A stretch of DNA of 64,000 nucleotides from Haloterrigena sp. KLK7 (lineage in GTDB: Archaea; Halobacteriota; Halobacteria; Halobacteriales; Natrialbaceae), in contig NZ_CP149787.1 in assembly GCF_037914945.1 (NCBI RefSeq), positions 2,604,001 through 2,668,000 on the forward strand, in the 5' to 3' direction. The notes beneath the pieces are model-generated. The model saw nothing but the letters and a program-made list of their open reading frames with translations. It did not search any database and was not told where the DNA came from. Shown here piece after piece: positions 8,454 to 16,899 of this stretch; position 1 is the first letter of the stretch, and the number at the start of each line of letters is the position of its first letter. The position numbers and the translations under genes were made by a program.

Positions 8454-9176
8454 TCAGATCTCGTACGTCTCGTCGCCCTCGAGCGCGACGACCTCGGCGT
8501 CGCTGCCGGTGCCCGCGACCTCGCTCTCGAACTCCTCGGGATCCTGCTCGATCGGCGGGAAGGTATCGTAGTGTTGGGGAAGGGCGACGTCGACGTCGAG
8601 CCAGTCGACGGCGATGGCGGCCTGCTGGGGCCCCATCGTGAAGTGGTCGCCGATCGGGACCGCGGCGACGTCGGGCTCGAGATACGGGCCGATGACCTCG
8701 CGCATCTCGGTCATCAGCGAGGTGTCACCGGCGTCGTAGAAGGCCGTCGACTCCTCGTCTTCGACCTGCGTCGGTTTCGTGTCCGAGACGACAAAGCCGG
8801 CGGGCATCCCGCCGCTTTTGTCGTTCTCGGTCATGATCCCGTTTGTGTGGTCGGCACGGACCATCGTGACGTACGCGTCGCCGCACTCGACGGTGCCGCC
8901 GAGGTTCATCCCCATCCCGCCGACGGCGTCCTCGAAGCCGAACTCGTCCTCGCAGTAGGAGACGAGCTCCGGCGTCGCGACCAGCGTCGCGTCGGAGAAC
9001 TCGCCGGCGTGGGCGATGTGGTCGGCGTGGCCGTGCGTCAGCAACACGTAGTCGGGCGCGTCGATGTCGGCCGGCTCGAGGTCCGTCTTCGGATTGTCGA
9101 AGAACGGATCGATCAGCAGCTCCGTCTCCCCTACGGTGACGTGCCACGTCGAGTGGCCGTGCCAGGTGACTTGCAT
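8454..9176 (-). CDS. UPF0173 metal-dependent hydrolase, 240 aa
   Basis: Metallo-beta-lactamase fold beginning '[13 protein letters not shown]', with '[10 protein letters not shown]' as metal site, 'VRADHTNG' and '[10 protein letters not shown]', all typical of UPF0173 (YtkL-like). Cytoplasmic; substrate unknown. Start at 9176 is supported by a minus-strand TTTAAG box at 9204-9210, about 30 bases upstream, consistent with a leaderless mRNA. It is divergent from the small gene at 9335. Confidence 0.88.
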   Translation of the reverse strand: MQVTWHGHSTWHVTVGETELLIDPFFDNPKTDLEPADIDAPDYVLLTHGHADHIAHAGEFSDATLVATPELVSYCEDEFGFEDAVGGMGMNLGGTVECGDAYVTMVRADHTNGIMTENDKSGGMPAGFVVSDTKPTQVEDEESTAFYDAGDTSLMTEMREVIGPYLEPDVAAVPIGDHFTMGPQQAAIAVDWLDVDVALPQHYDTFPPIEQDPEEFESEVAGTGSDAEVVALEGDETYEI

Positions 9177-9203
9177 TGCGTGCGACCGATTGGGTCGAAT
9201 GCA

Positions 9204-9210
9204 ACTTAAA
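9204..9210 (-). promoter_or_regulatory. TATA-like box of the UPF0173 gene
   Basis: Minus-strand TTTAAG about 30 bases upstream of ATG 9176. Confidence 0.55.
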
Positions 9211-9334
9211 GGTGGTCGAGCCGGTCGGTTTCGGATCGTCGATCGGCGAATCGAACCGCCGAACACCGAACACCGCGCGACCGCGCCGCCGTTCAATGCC
9301 GTGCGGTTTTTTAGCCGGGGCTCGTACGGCGACT

Positions 9335-9598
9335 ATGCTCTCACTGACGCTCGAGGACTTCATGGTAGAGCTGAACGACGGATCGATCAAGAACGTCGGT
9401 CCGGCGAACAAGTCGGCGACGGTCAAGATGTTCGACGTCGAGTCCGCCGAGGCGCGGGAGTTCGGCGACAAGCGCGTCAAACTCGTCTTCGAGGACGAGG
9501 ACGGCAGCGAGGTGCAGGTCTCGCTGTTCCCCGAGGACGTTCGCAAGCTCGCGAGCGACATCGAAACGCTCGAGGAGGAGTCCCCGGCCTTCGACTGA
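9335..9598 (+). CDS. Conserved haloarchaeal hypothetical protein, 87 aa
   Basis: Small acidic beta-rich protein beginning 'MLSLTLEDFMVELNDGS'. The start is fixed by a T-rich box (TTTTTT near 9307-9312) about 25 bases upstream. 'VSLFPEDVRKLASDI' forms a C-terminal helix. I do not recognise a function. It is divergent from the UPF0173 gene and followed by the DHH-family gene with its own promoter. Confidence 0.75.
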   Translation: MLSLTLEDFMVELNDGSIKNVGPANKSATVKMFDVESAEAREFGDKRVKLVFEDEDGSEVQVSLFPEDVRKLASDIETLEEESPAFD

Positions 9599-9645
9599 GA
9601 CCGGTCGGTAGCGGTCGCCGAGTACCGAACGCATTTCGACAACCG

Positions 9646-9650
9646 TTTTA
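9646..9650 (+). promoter_or_regulatory. TATA-like box of the DHH-family gene
   Basis: TTTTA centred about 28 bases before ATG 9676, as expected for a leaderless haloarchaeal transcript. Confidence 0.55.
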
Positions 9651-9675
9651 GGACGAAACCGCTTGGTTCGAGTAG

Positions 9676-11883
9676 ATGGGTAACTGTATCATCTGTGGCA
9701 CAGCTGTCGACGGTGAAATCTGCGAGAGTCACGAGGAGGACGCGGTCTTCGAATTTCGCGGCACGTCCGCCTCGGAACTCACCCCCGGTCGCTACTACCG
9801 GGGCGTCGTCGACGGCTACGCCGACTTCGGTGTCTTCGTCGACATCGGAGACCACGTAACCGGTCTGTTGCATAGAAGCGAACTCGATCGACGACTGGAG
9901 AGCCTCGACTGGGAGTCCGGCGACGAGGTCTTCGTCCAGGTGCTCGACGTTCGAGACAACGGCAACGTCGACCTCGGCTGGTCGATCCGCCAGCGCGAAC
10001 GCGAGTTCCGCGGGCACCTGATCGACACGGGCAGCGACGAGGTCCGTCCCGAGGAGCTCGAGGACGACACCGATTCCGGATCAGCCGCCGATTCCGGGTC
10101 CGAACCCGAGTCCGGGTCCGAATCCGACACCGACGCGGGAGCCGAATCCGGCACCGATACCGAATCGGAACCGAGCGAGGATCCCGCCGCCGGCGACCTG
10201 CAGGCGGCCGCCGACGACACGGGGCCGTCCGACGACACCGGCGCGCCGAACGCGAGCGAAACCGTCGCTGCCGGCAGCGGCGGCGTCGCTACCGAGACGG
10301 CCGCGACCGGCTCGACGGCGGCGACCGACGACGCGGCCGACGCCGAACCCGAGGCCGAACCGGCGCTCAAGCGCACGACGGTCGAGGCCATCGAGAACCA
10401 GGTCGGCAGCGTCGTTCGCCTCGAGGGCGAGATCACCGGCGTCCGCCAGACCAGCGGTCCGACCGTCTTCGAGCTCCGCGACGAGACGGCCACCGTCGAG
10501 TGCGCCGCGTTCGAGGAGGCCGGCGTCCGCGCCTACCCCGACGTCGACGTCGACGACGTCGTCGCGCTCGAGGGCGAAGTCGAGCGCCACCACGGCGACC
10601 TCCAGATCGAAACGGAGACCCTCGACGTCCTCGAGGGCGAGGACCGCGAGGCCGTTCGCGACCGCCTCGAGGAGTCCATCGAACGCGAGGCCCGACCGGC
10701 CGAGATCGACCTGCTGGCCGACCACGACGCCGTCGCCGCCGTCGAGGACGGACTCTCCGACGCCGCGACCGCGATCCGACGCGCCGTCGTCGAGGCCCGC
10801 CCGGTCGTCGTCCGTCACGGCGCGACCGCCGACGGCTACGTCGCCGGCGCCGCCATCGAACGGGCCGTCCTCCCGCTGATCCGCGAGAAGCACACCCGCG
10901 AGGACGCGGAGTACCACTACTTCGAGCGACGCCCGCTCGACGGCCGCGTCTACGACATGGACGCCGCCACCAGCGACGTCACCTCGATGCTCGAGGCCCG
11001 CGACCGCCACGGCGAGCAACTGCCGCTGGTGGTCGTCGTCGACGCCGGCTCGACCGAGGAGTCGATCGACGGCTACGACCTGCTCTCGCTGTACGACGCC
11101 GAGACGGTCGTCATCGACGACAGCCGCGCCGACGAGGAGATCACCGACGCCGTCTCGGTGGCCGTCGCGCCGTCGCTGACCGGTGCCGACGTCACCGACC
11201 TCACGTCGACGGCGCTCGCCGCGAACGTCGCCGCCCACGTCAACGGCGACGTCCGCGACGACCTCGTCCACCTCCCCGCGGTCAGCTACTGGGACGACAC
11301 CCCCGAGGCGTACGTCGACCTCGCGACCGAGGCCGGTTACGACGAGACCGCGGTCTCGGACCGGCGGGAAGCCGTCGCCCTCGAGGCCTTCTACCAGTCG
11401 TACAAGGACAAGCGCGAACTCGTCATCGACCTGCTGTTCGGCGACGAGGAGACGGGTCGAAACGGCGATCTGGCCGCCCACGTCTCCGAGCAGTTCCGGG
11501 CGAAACTCGGAACCGAACTCGAGACGGCCCGGGAGAACTTAGAGACCGAGGACGTCGACGGTGTCACCGTCGCCGTGCTCGACACCGACGCGTTCACGCA
11601 TCGGTACAACTTCCCGACGACGACGCTGCTGCTCGACGCGCTCCACCGTCGACAGCGCGACGAGGGGCCGTTCGTGACCCTCGGCGTCGGCGACGACGAA
11701 CTGCACGTCCGCGCGACCGAGTCGCTGAACGTCCGCGCGCTCGGTGCCGCGATCGACGACGCGGTGCCCAACGCGGGGGTCAGCGTCGTCGGCGGTCAGG
11801 ACGGTCACGTGGAGTTCCTGCCCGGTGAACGCGACGCCGTTCGCGAGGCCGCACTCGAGGCGCTCGGCGAGACGCTCGCGTAA
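9676..11883 (+). CDS. DHH/RecJ-like protein with zinc finger, S1 and OB domains, 735 aa
   Basis: Domain order: an N-terminal zinc knuckle (C4, C7, C16, H19), an S1 RNA-binding domain (about 36-108), an acidic low-complexity linker (about 115-235), an OB fold (about 240-320) and a C-terminal DHH-type phosphoesterase region (about 345-735). RecJ-type enzymes normally have 'DADG' and 'DHH'; here the first reads 'HGATADGYVAG' (about 380) and the second 'VIDDSRADE' (about 480), so key metal ligands seem altered. It may be an inactive, Cdc45-like or RNA-binding member of the archaeal RecJ family. Haloarchaea carry several RecJ paralogues; recJ is not assigned for this reason. Confidence 0.8.
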   Translation: MGNCIICGTAVDGEICESHEEDAVFEFRGTSASELTPGRYYRGVVDGYADFGVFVDIGDHVTGLLHRSELDRRLESLDWESGDEVFVQVLDVRDNGNVDLGWSIRQREREFRGHLIDTGSDEVRPEELEDDTDSGSAADSGSEPESGSESDTDAGAESGTDTESEPSEDPAAGDLQAAADDTGPSDDTGAPNASETVAAGSGGVATETAATGSTAATDDAADAEPEAEPALKRTTVEAIENQVGSVVRLEGEITGVRQTSGPTVFELRDETATVECAAFEEAGVRAYPDVDVDDVVALEGEVERHHGDLQIETETLDVLEGEDREAVRDRLEESIEREARPAEIDLLADHDAVAAVEDGLSDAATAIRRAVVEARPVVVRHGATADGYVAGAAIERAVLPLIREKHTREDAEYHYFERRPLDGRVYDMDAATSDVTSMLEARDRHGEQLPLVVVVDAGSTEESIDGYDLLSLYDAETVVIDDSRADEEITDAVSVAVAPSLTGADVTDLTSTALAANVAAHVNGDVRDDLVHLPAVSYWDDTPEAYVDLATEAGYDETAVSDRREAVALEAFYQSYKDKRELVIDLLFGDEETGRNGDLAAHVSEQFRAKLGTELETARENLETEDVDGVTVAVLDTDAFTHRYNFPTTTLLLDALHRRQRDEGPFVTLGVGDDELHVRATESLNVRALGAAIDDAVPNAGVSVVGGQDGHVEFLPGERDAVREAALEALGETLA

Positions 11884-11951
11884 CACGCGCACTTCTCCGC
11901 TGTCTCCGACGGTCCGTAGCGGCGGCGCCGTTTCTGGCCCCAGTACTGTGA

Positions 11952-12105
11952 GAACAAGCGTTCTGCTATCGTGGCAACAGGGAATAGCCACACCCTCCCC
12001 AGCCGATTCGCTCACTCACTGCGTTCGTTCGCTCATCCCTCGCACGACGTCATCGACCGGCCTCGCGTTCGCTCGGCCGGTCGATAGCGCGCGCCATCGC
12101 ATACG
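11952..12105. repeat. Dispersed structured repeat, copy A
   Basis: About 150 bases shared with 58651-58898. Common blocks are 'GCGTTCTGCTATCG', 'CTCCCCAGCCGATT', 'TTCGCTCATCC', 'CCTCGCACG' and 'AGCGCGCGCCA'. Near its end is an 11-bp stem (12052-12062 with 12075-12085) around a 12-nt loop. In copy B two base pairs of this stem differ, both in a compensated way. It sits in the 295-base gap between the DHH gene and the SHOCT gene. No terminal inverted repeats or target duplication were recognised. Confidence 0.75.
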
Positions 12106-12178
12106 TTGTGTCACTCAGCCTCAGCCGGGAATCTCTCGGACCGATAACGTATTTCCGGTACCGATCGAATGGACGCGT

Positions 12179-12664
12179 ATGGACGGGAGCGAGGGGACCA
12201 CTCGCGGGCGTACCGGGGACGATCTGGGGACGCGACTCCGCGAGAACGCGGTCGGCATCGCGTCGATGCTCGTGACGGGGATCTGGCTCGCCGGGTTGCT
12301 CACCGGCCAATCGTGGTGGCTCCCCGTGCTGATCGTCGGCTACGCCGCCGTCATCCCGATCGTCGCGACCCTGTTCGGCGACGAGGAGGATCGCCGCGAG
12401 TGGGCCGACGAGTACACGACGGCCGAGACGAGCGCCGAATCGGCCGCGGACACTGCGGATACGGACGCTCGAGACGCCCTCGAGACCCTCCGCGAGCGCT
12501 ACGCCGCCGGCGAGTTGACCGACGACCAGTTCGAGCGCAAACTCGAGCGGTTGCTGGAAACGGGAACGCTCGAGGACGCCGACGAGTGGGTCCGAGACCG
12601 CGAACGCGGCCACGACCGCGATCGAGGAACGGACAGAGAGAGCGACCTCGAATACGAGCGCTGA
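12179..12664 (+). CDS. SHOCT-domain membrane protein, 161 aa
   Basis: The N-terminal half has two hydrophobic helices (about residues 25-65). A charged spacer follows, then a SHOCT motif 'LRERYAAGELTDDQFERKLE' (about 102-122), a short oligomerisation helix usually at the C-terminus of membrane proteins. The tail is very rich in Arg/Asp/Glu. ATG 12179 is placed about 27 bases after a GTATTT box near 12149. Function unknown. Confidence 0.8.
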   Translation: MDGSEGTTRGRTGDDLGTRLRENAVGIASMLVTGIWLAGLLTGQSWWLPVLIVGYAAVIPIVATLFGDEEDRREWADEYTTAETSAESAADTADTDARDALETLRERYAAGELTDDQFERKLERLLETGTLEDADEWVRDRERGHDRDRGTDRESDLEYER

Positions 12665-12799
12665 TGCGACTCTCGCAGTGATATAGCACTCTCTTTATTC
12701 GGAAGAACACGCGAAATCCGATATCGGGGCGGGGAGAAGAATCACGAACGATCACAGACCCGCACCTTTGATCATCGTCTACTTTCATTCGCGCAGCGC

Positions 12800-12806
12800 T
12801 TATAAA
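12800..12806 (+). promoter_or_regulatory. Strong TATA box
   Basis: TTATAAA ends 22 bases before ATG 12828, a near-ideal archaeal TATA element for leaderless transcription of the HalOD1 gene. Confidence 0.7.
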
Positions 12807-12827
12807 CAAGAGCAGCGAAGGACTGCT

Positions 12828-13046
12828 ATGGGGAATCTCATCCAGCGTTCACAAACACAATTCGTTACCGAGATTGTGACGAGAGTGTCCGAGATGGAAG
12901 GGACCGACCCTCTGGACTTGCCACCGCTCTACGACAGTATCGATCCCGAGGCGCTCGACCGGCTCGCCGATTCGAGTGATATCCGATTCGAATACGCGGG
13001 ATACAGTATCGCGATTGAGAACGGAACGATCGCTATCGATCAATAA
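12828..13046 (+). CDS. HalOD1 output-domain protein, 72 aa
   Basis: Matches the HalOD1 pattern: 'LPPLYDSIDPEALDRL', then a beta hairpin 'FEYAGYSIAIENGTIAI'. HalOD1 is a small haloarchaeal domain found alone or as the output module of two-component regulators; its molecular target is unknown. ATG 12828 was chosen because the TATA box at 12800-12806 fits it and not the ATG 60 bases upstream. A second single-domain HalOD1 gene is at 61383. Confidence 0.85.
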   Translation: MGNLIQRSQTQFVTEIVTRVSEMEGTDPLDLPPLYDSIDPEALDRLADSSDIRFEYAGYSIAIENGTIAIDQ

Positions 13047-13179
13047 GCACACACAGTTACCGTTCAATACAGGGGGCACAGAGATCGTTCGTAATCGGAG
13101 GATCAAATCCTGATACGGAGAGAAGGTGGAGAGAGGCACCACACCTTTTCCGGCCGACCAGTAAAGTCCCAATCAACGA

Positions 13180-14091
13180 ATGGACGACCGATTCAGTCGA
13201 TGGTTGCTCCTCTCAGGGGATCGGTTCAGCGTCGCCACTGGGATACTCTTCGCCATGGCTGTGGTGGTGCTTATCCCTCTCTTCTCTCGGTTCGCCATCC
13301 GCAATCTCACGCCGGTGATCTATATCGCAAGCGCACTGGTCGGGGGGAATATCACGCTCATCACCCTTGTGGTCGCGATCAACCAAGTGATTCTCTCCCA
13401 GGAACTGAAGTCACCGGGGTCGCTCCGAGACGAGATCGACCAATCAGACGACTATCGGCAGGCAGCACTTGACCAGCCGGCACCACCGACCGATCCAGCC
13501 GACTTCCTGCAACAGCTCCTTCAGCAGACCCAAGAACGCGCCAGTTCGCTCGCGGACTTTCTCCCTGACTCGAGCAGTGAACCGGATACCCACCTTATCG
13601 ATGAGCTACCGAAGGAATGTGACCAAATCGGCGAGGAACTCGGAACGGGATCGGATAAGCTCTCTTCGGTGATCGTTCCCCTCCTCGGTATCGAATACGC
13701 GACCCACATTCACGAATGTCATCAGCTTGAATCGGCTTACGAGGGGGATGAGCATGACCAGTTGCTCTCCACGCTCGATGCCTTGAGCGCGGATTTGAAG
13801 AATCTCGATATCGCTCGACAGTACTTTACGACCGCGTTCATGAAGGAGGAACTCGCACAGCTCTCTCGCTCGCTCCTGTATGTCGGTGTGCTGGCGATTT
13901 CGCTCCCAGTCGCGTTACTCATCCAGCTCGCTACCTTTCCCACGGCGGCTGCCCCTATGCCAATGCTACTCGTTTTCACACTCCTGACGGCTGTGGTTGG
14001 TCTCATCCCTCTTGCGCTCCTGATAGCGTTTATTCTCCGGGTAGCAACAGTGGCCCAGCATATCGCGTCAATCACCCCGTTCATGACGTAG
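13180..14091 (+). CDS. Haloarchaeal integral membrane protein, four helices, 303 aa
   Basis: Two hydrophobic helices near the N-terminus (about 18-37 and 44-70), a long soluble middle part (about 75-220) with predicted helices, and two more membrane helices near the end (about 228-253 and 262-290). No catalytic motif was seen. Base composition is less GC-rich than in the flanking core genes, and codon choice is less biased, consistent with acquisition together with the surrounding island. Function unknown. Confidence 0.75.
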   Translation: MDDRFSRWLLLSGDRFSVATGILFAMAVVVLIPLFSRFAIRNLTPVIYIASALVGGNITLITLVVAINQVILSQELKSPGSLRDEIDQSDDYRQAALDQPAPPTDPADFLQQLLQQTQERASSLADFLPDSSSEPDTHLIDELPKECDQIGEELGTGSDKLSSVIVPLLGIEYATHIHECHQLESAYEGDEHDQLLSTLDALSADLKNLDIARQYFTTAFMKEELAQLSRSLLYVGVLAISLPVALLIQLATFPTAAAPMPMLLVFTLLTAVVGLIPLALLIAFILRVATVAQHIASITPFMT

Positions 14092-14160
14092 CGACAACCG
14101 CGACTGGGATCGATTTCGTCGCCGTACGGGAGGACGAGGGAGTTGTATCACGCTTACCAA

Positions 14161-14400
14161 GAGAGAAGACATCAGATTGTTAATAGCACGGCTTTCGATC
14201 AGTAAGCAGGTGTAGTGATTTCCAATCTCGAGTTCCGAAACAACGTGGCGGGCACTACCATCATAATCGACGAGTCGATCGGCGACCAGCTGTCAGGCTC
14301 CTCGCGATAATTCTGGATCGACGTCTTCGTAGTGCACGCTAAACTCTGTCAGTGAGACGGCCTCGAGCAGGTTGTCGCGGCGATCGTTTAGAGGTATCAC
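14161..14400 (-). pseudogene. Decayed gene fragment with in-frame stop
   Basis: The minus strand reads a coherent protein-like frame from a GTG at 14400 ('VIPLNDRRDNLLEAVS', '...HYEDVDPELSRGA'), meets a TGA at 14293-14295, and continues in the same frame ('QLVADRLVDYDGSARHV', 'ELEIGNHYTCLLIESR'). Composition and periodicity look like real coding sequence on both sides of the stop. The upstream frame is closed by a TAG. No family recognised. It could be a short intact gene downstream plus chance, but a broken gene is more likely. Confidence 0.45.
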
Positions 14401-15084
14401 TGCCGCTGGTCGCGGCTTCCACTAAAAAGTCTCGGTGATCCTCTACAGGGGCACGTGAAAACGCCGGGGATGGCCGGCGTCGGAGCCCCCCTCCGACTGG
14501 TCAATGGGTGAATCGGGGAGGGGGTGGCGACCGAGGATGCAGTGTCAGATGGATGGGTGACGGTGGAACGATCCTCGATCAGTGGCGGGCGTTTCCGAAT
14601 GTCTCAGTTCGGACGGAACGAGTGGGAACGGCTCTCTTCCGTTCGCCCGCCGACTGGTGCTTCCAACCATTGGCAATTAAGTCTGTTGGCTCATTGACTT
14701 GATCCCGCGCGGCCCTTTCCGAGACGGTCAATACGCGCGATTTCTGAACTCGAGTGTAATCCGTCACCATCCTACTCGCAATGCTGCGTAGGGATACTGC
14801 CCGATTCGATCACTCAGATTCGCACGTTCCCGTGAGAACAATCGGCAAAAGACGCCACTATCAGATTACGGGTATAGCATCTGTGGCCTCGAGTCGGTCG
14901 CAAGGAGAGGTACAGAGGCCGCTGCAGATATCGAACCGAACCGCTGCAGATATCGAACCGAACCGCTGCAGAGTTGCGTTCGGTGCCCGATTTAACCGGC
15001 ATCCTTGAATGTGCAAGTGAAACCGGAAATACTACAACGCACTGAGACCACAAAATATTCAACAGATTGCGCAATTGGCATCAT
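14401..15084. other. Gene-poor stretch of the accessory island
   Basis: No convincing gene is seen in these 680 bases. They hold a short 22-bp tandem repeat (14921-14972) and scattered short frames without coding character or promoters. Together with the decayed gene before it, the stretch looks like debris of past insertions. No transposase motif was recognised. Confidence 0.5.
14921..14972. repeat. 22-bp tandem repeat, about 2.4 copies
   Basis: Unit GCTGCAGATATCGAACCGAA plus CC occurs at 14921-14942 and 14943-14964 without mismatch, followed by a partial copy GCTGCAGA at 14965-14972. Confidence 0.9.
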
Positions 15085-15429
15085 ATGTATACTATAATGA
15101 TAGGACTATTCAACAGAGGTGCGACCGGTGAACGCGAGACGACCGAAGTCATTGATGCTGGGGAACTCTCGTTCGATGAGGCTGGCCTCGAGACACCCGC
15201 TGAGTTCATCGGGTACGAAGGAAGTCTCGTCGTGAAACTGCCGTCATATCACAAACTGGTAACCGATATTGGAGCGATCGATGAAGAGACGAAACTTGCG
15301 AATACCTTCCCGGATACTCCCGACTTCGTGACGCGGCAGTATTGTCCAACCGGATACGTTCAGATCTATCCGAAAGGCGAACAACCGCGTCAATACCGTG
15401 TTCTCGATGAGCGAAACGGGGATGAGTGA
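15085..15429 (+). CDS. Orphan small protein, 114 aa
   Basis: ATG 15085 (or 15097) opens 'MYTIMIGLFNRG'. The frame has an acidic, ordinary globular composition ('ELSFDEAGLETPAEFIGYEG', 'YCPTGYVQIYPKGEQP'). A TATA-like AAATATT at 15054-15060 lies about 28 bases upstream of 15085. Codon use is less GC-biased than in the core genes, as for its neighbours. No family recognised; no membrane segment or metal motif. Confidence 0.6.
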   Translation: MYTIMIGLFNRGATGERETTEVIDAGELSFDEAGLETPAEFIGYEGSLVVKLPSYHKLVTDIGAIDEETKLANTFPDTPDFVTRQYCPTGYVQIYPKGEQPRQYRVLDERNGDE

Positions 15430-15794
15430 CGAGAGTACATGACTCCGATTCAATCGGATCGAGTTAATGGGGCGTTCTCTCTTTAAGTGGTTCTGATCAC
15501 AAGGTGAAGCTATGACGGAAGGACGCCGTTCTCCTCCTCAGTATCCTTACCTCCGAGAGAGTTAGCTTAGCAGTAGTTGGAAAGACGATTTCTTTCTTCA
15601 AAGTTGGTCAGGAAACCCGCGCTCAGTACAGGTGAGGGATGTACCGCTCCGAATTGTAACCTCTCCGTTTTCTATCAGGAATAGTGTCCTGGATACAAAT
15701 GCTAAATTCAGCGCGTATATCGAGTCGATTCGAAAATCAAGGATAAAATAATGGGTGGTGAAAACTTATTAGTTATGATACAATTGGATGTAAT
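15430..15794. other. AT-rich intergenic stretch
   Basis: No gene of normal length. It includes a TTTAAG box (15482-15487), an AAGGTG ribosome-binding-like site and a 17-codon frame from ATG 15512, which may be the start of a broken gene, and at its end the promoter of the next gene. Confidence 0.4.
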
Positions 15795-16055
15795 ATGGAC
15801 GCAGAAGGCGGTGGAATATCTGGACTCGGAAGCGAGAGTACGGAATACGAGTCGGAGTCTTCAGAGGAAGTCCTCCAGTCGATGGGATACAGACATAGTG
15901 AAGCCGAAATAGACAGGACGAATGGGAACTCTACAGGTTCTTGGACTGAAGTCCTCCAGCAAGTCATGATCCTGGCACTGGTAGGATTCCTCGGGGTTTC
16001 CTTCGCGTACTTCCTCCTAACAGGGATATTAGCTATCTTTGGTGTGAACGTCTAG
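15795..16055 (+). CDS. Small single-helix membrane protein, 86 aa
   Basis: The first 50 residues are polar and Ser/Glu/Gly-rich; residues about 56-82 form one strongly hydrophobic helix ('VMILALVGFLGVSFAYFLL'). A CTTATTAG box at about 15764-15771 lies 25-30 bases upstream of ATG 15795. Probably a C-terminally anchored membrane protein with the N-terminus in the cytoplasm. Not recognised as part of any family. Confidence 0.6.
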   Translation: MDAEGGGISGLGSESTEYESESSEEVLQSMGYRHSEAEIDRTNGNSTGSWTEVLQQVMILALVGFLGVSFAYFLLTGILAIFGVNV

Positions 16056-16237
16056 TCGCCGTTCAGTACGTCGGTAATCTCGTCCCCGTCTCGATGAAGG
16101 TGACGCGCTCGTAGCTACCGCCTCCTGTTCATCCCATTGCATAGTCAGAGACGTTGTCTGCGCATCCCTAGTTACCGGGTCGAACGCTTCATTCTCACAC
16201 CGAGTTCCGGATACCAAAACCGTGTGACAAACGACCG

Positions 16238-16606
16238 TTAATCGTCGGACTGCTCGGTGCGCTCGGATCGATCGGATCGGTCGACGGCACCGGGATCGGG
16301 CCAGGTGACGCTACCCTCGAAGAGGACGCCGATCTTCTCGGCGGCGCGGGCGATCATGTGGGCGCCGGTCGGGACCGTCAGGAAGAGGAAGACGATCCCG
16401 ATGAGCGCGGTCAGCCCCTCGTTGCCGGGGCCGAACTGGACGAAGCCGGCGAGGAAGATCGCCGCCGTACCCAGCGTCGTCGGCTTGCTCGTCGCGTGCA
16501 TTCGGTTGTAGACGTTCGGCAGGCGGAGCATGCCGATAGTGCCGACCGCCAGGAAGAAGACGCCGACGACGATCAGTCCGATGACCAGCCACGCTCGGAT
16601 CATCAT
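16238..16606 (-). CDS. mnhG: Na+/H+ antiporter subunit G
   Basis: Three membrane helices and the subunit G pattern 'GTIGMLRLPNVYNRMHATSK', followed by a polar, acidic C-terminal tail. It is the last gene of the Mnh (Mrp) operon; its start overlaps the mnhF stop (TGATG). Two adjacent ATGs (16606, 16603) are equally possible. Subunit G is a small membrane part of the multisubunit complex that exchanges cytoplasmic sodium for external protons. Confidence 0.92.
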   Translation of the reverse strand: MMIRAWLVIGLIVVGVFFLAVGTIGMLRLPNVYNRMHATSKPTTLGTAAIFLAGFVQFGPGNEGLTALIGIVFLFLTVPTGAHMIARAAEKIGVLFEGSVTWPDPGAVDRSDRSERTEQSDD

Positions 16607-16899
16607 CAGTCGATCACCTCCCCCTCGGTGACGAACTTGGCGCCGGCGACCGTCGCGATGAAGCCGATGATCGCGAGCACCAGACTGACCGTGATGAAGA
16701 GGCCGCGGTCGGTCTGGACGGCGAAGAGGACGGCGATAGCGACGACGTTCGTCGCGATAGCGTCCAGCGCGACGACCCGGTCGGGGTTCGTCGGCCCGCG
16801 GATGACGCGGTAGCTACAGAGCACGCAGAGGGCGCTGACCACGATCAGCGCCCCGCGAACGACGGCGTCGAGCAGCGCCGGATCGGCGGCTTCACTCAT
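16606..16899 (-). CDS. mnhF: Na+/H+ antiporter subunit F
   Basis: About 97 residues with three membrane helices and the subunit F core 'RVIRGPTNPDRVVALDAIA'. The start 'MSEAADPALLDAVV' at 16899 overlaps the end of mnhE by eight bases; an ATG three codons earlier is also possible. Works with the other Mnh subunits in sodium and pH homeostasis. Confidence 0.92.
   Translation of the reverse strand: MSEAADPALLDAVVRGALIVVSALCVLCSYRVIRGPTNPDRVVALDAIATNVVAIAVLFAVQTDRGLFITVSLVLAIIGFIATVAGAKFVTEGEVID

Noticed and set aside
11805-12015. Protein-coding potential of repeat copy A on the minus strand (shared peptide-like string with copy B)
   Set aside because: The two copies diverge with frame-breaking insertions, while the stem is kept by paired changes; a coding role is unlikely.
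14431-14520. Possible end of an IS200/IS605-type element
   Set aside because: No TnpA or TnpB coding sequence, no convincing terminal structure.
14579-14770. 63-codon minus-strand frame in the island
   Set aside because: No promoter, no recognised motif, composition not convincing; may be debris of an old gene.
15512-15565. 17-codon frame with TTTAAG box and AAGGTG site
   Set aside because: Too short to support as a gene; it may be the start of a broken gene.
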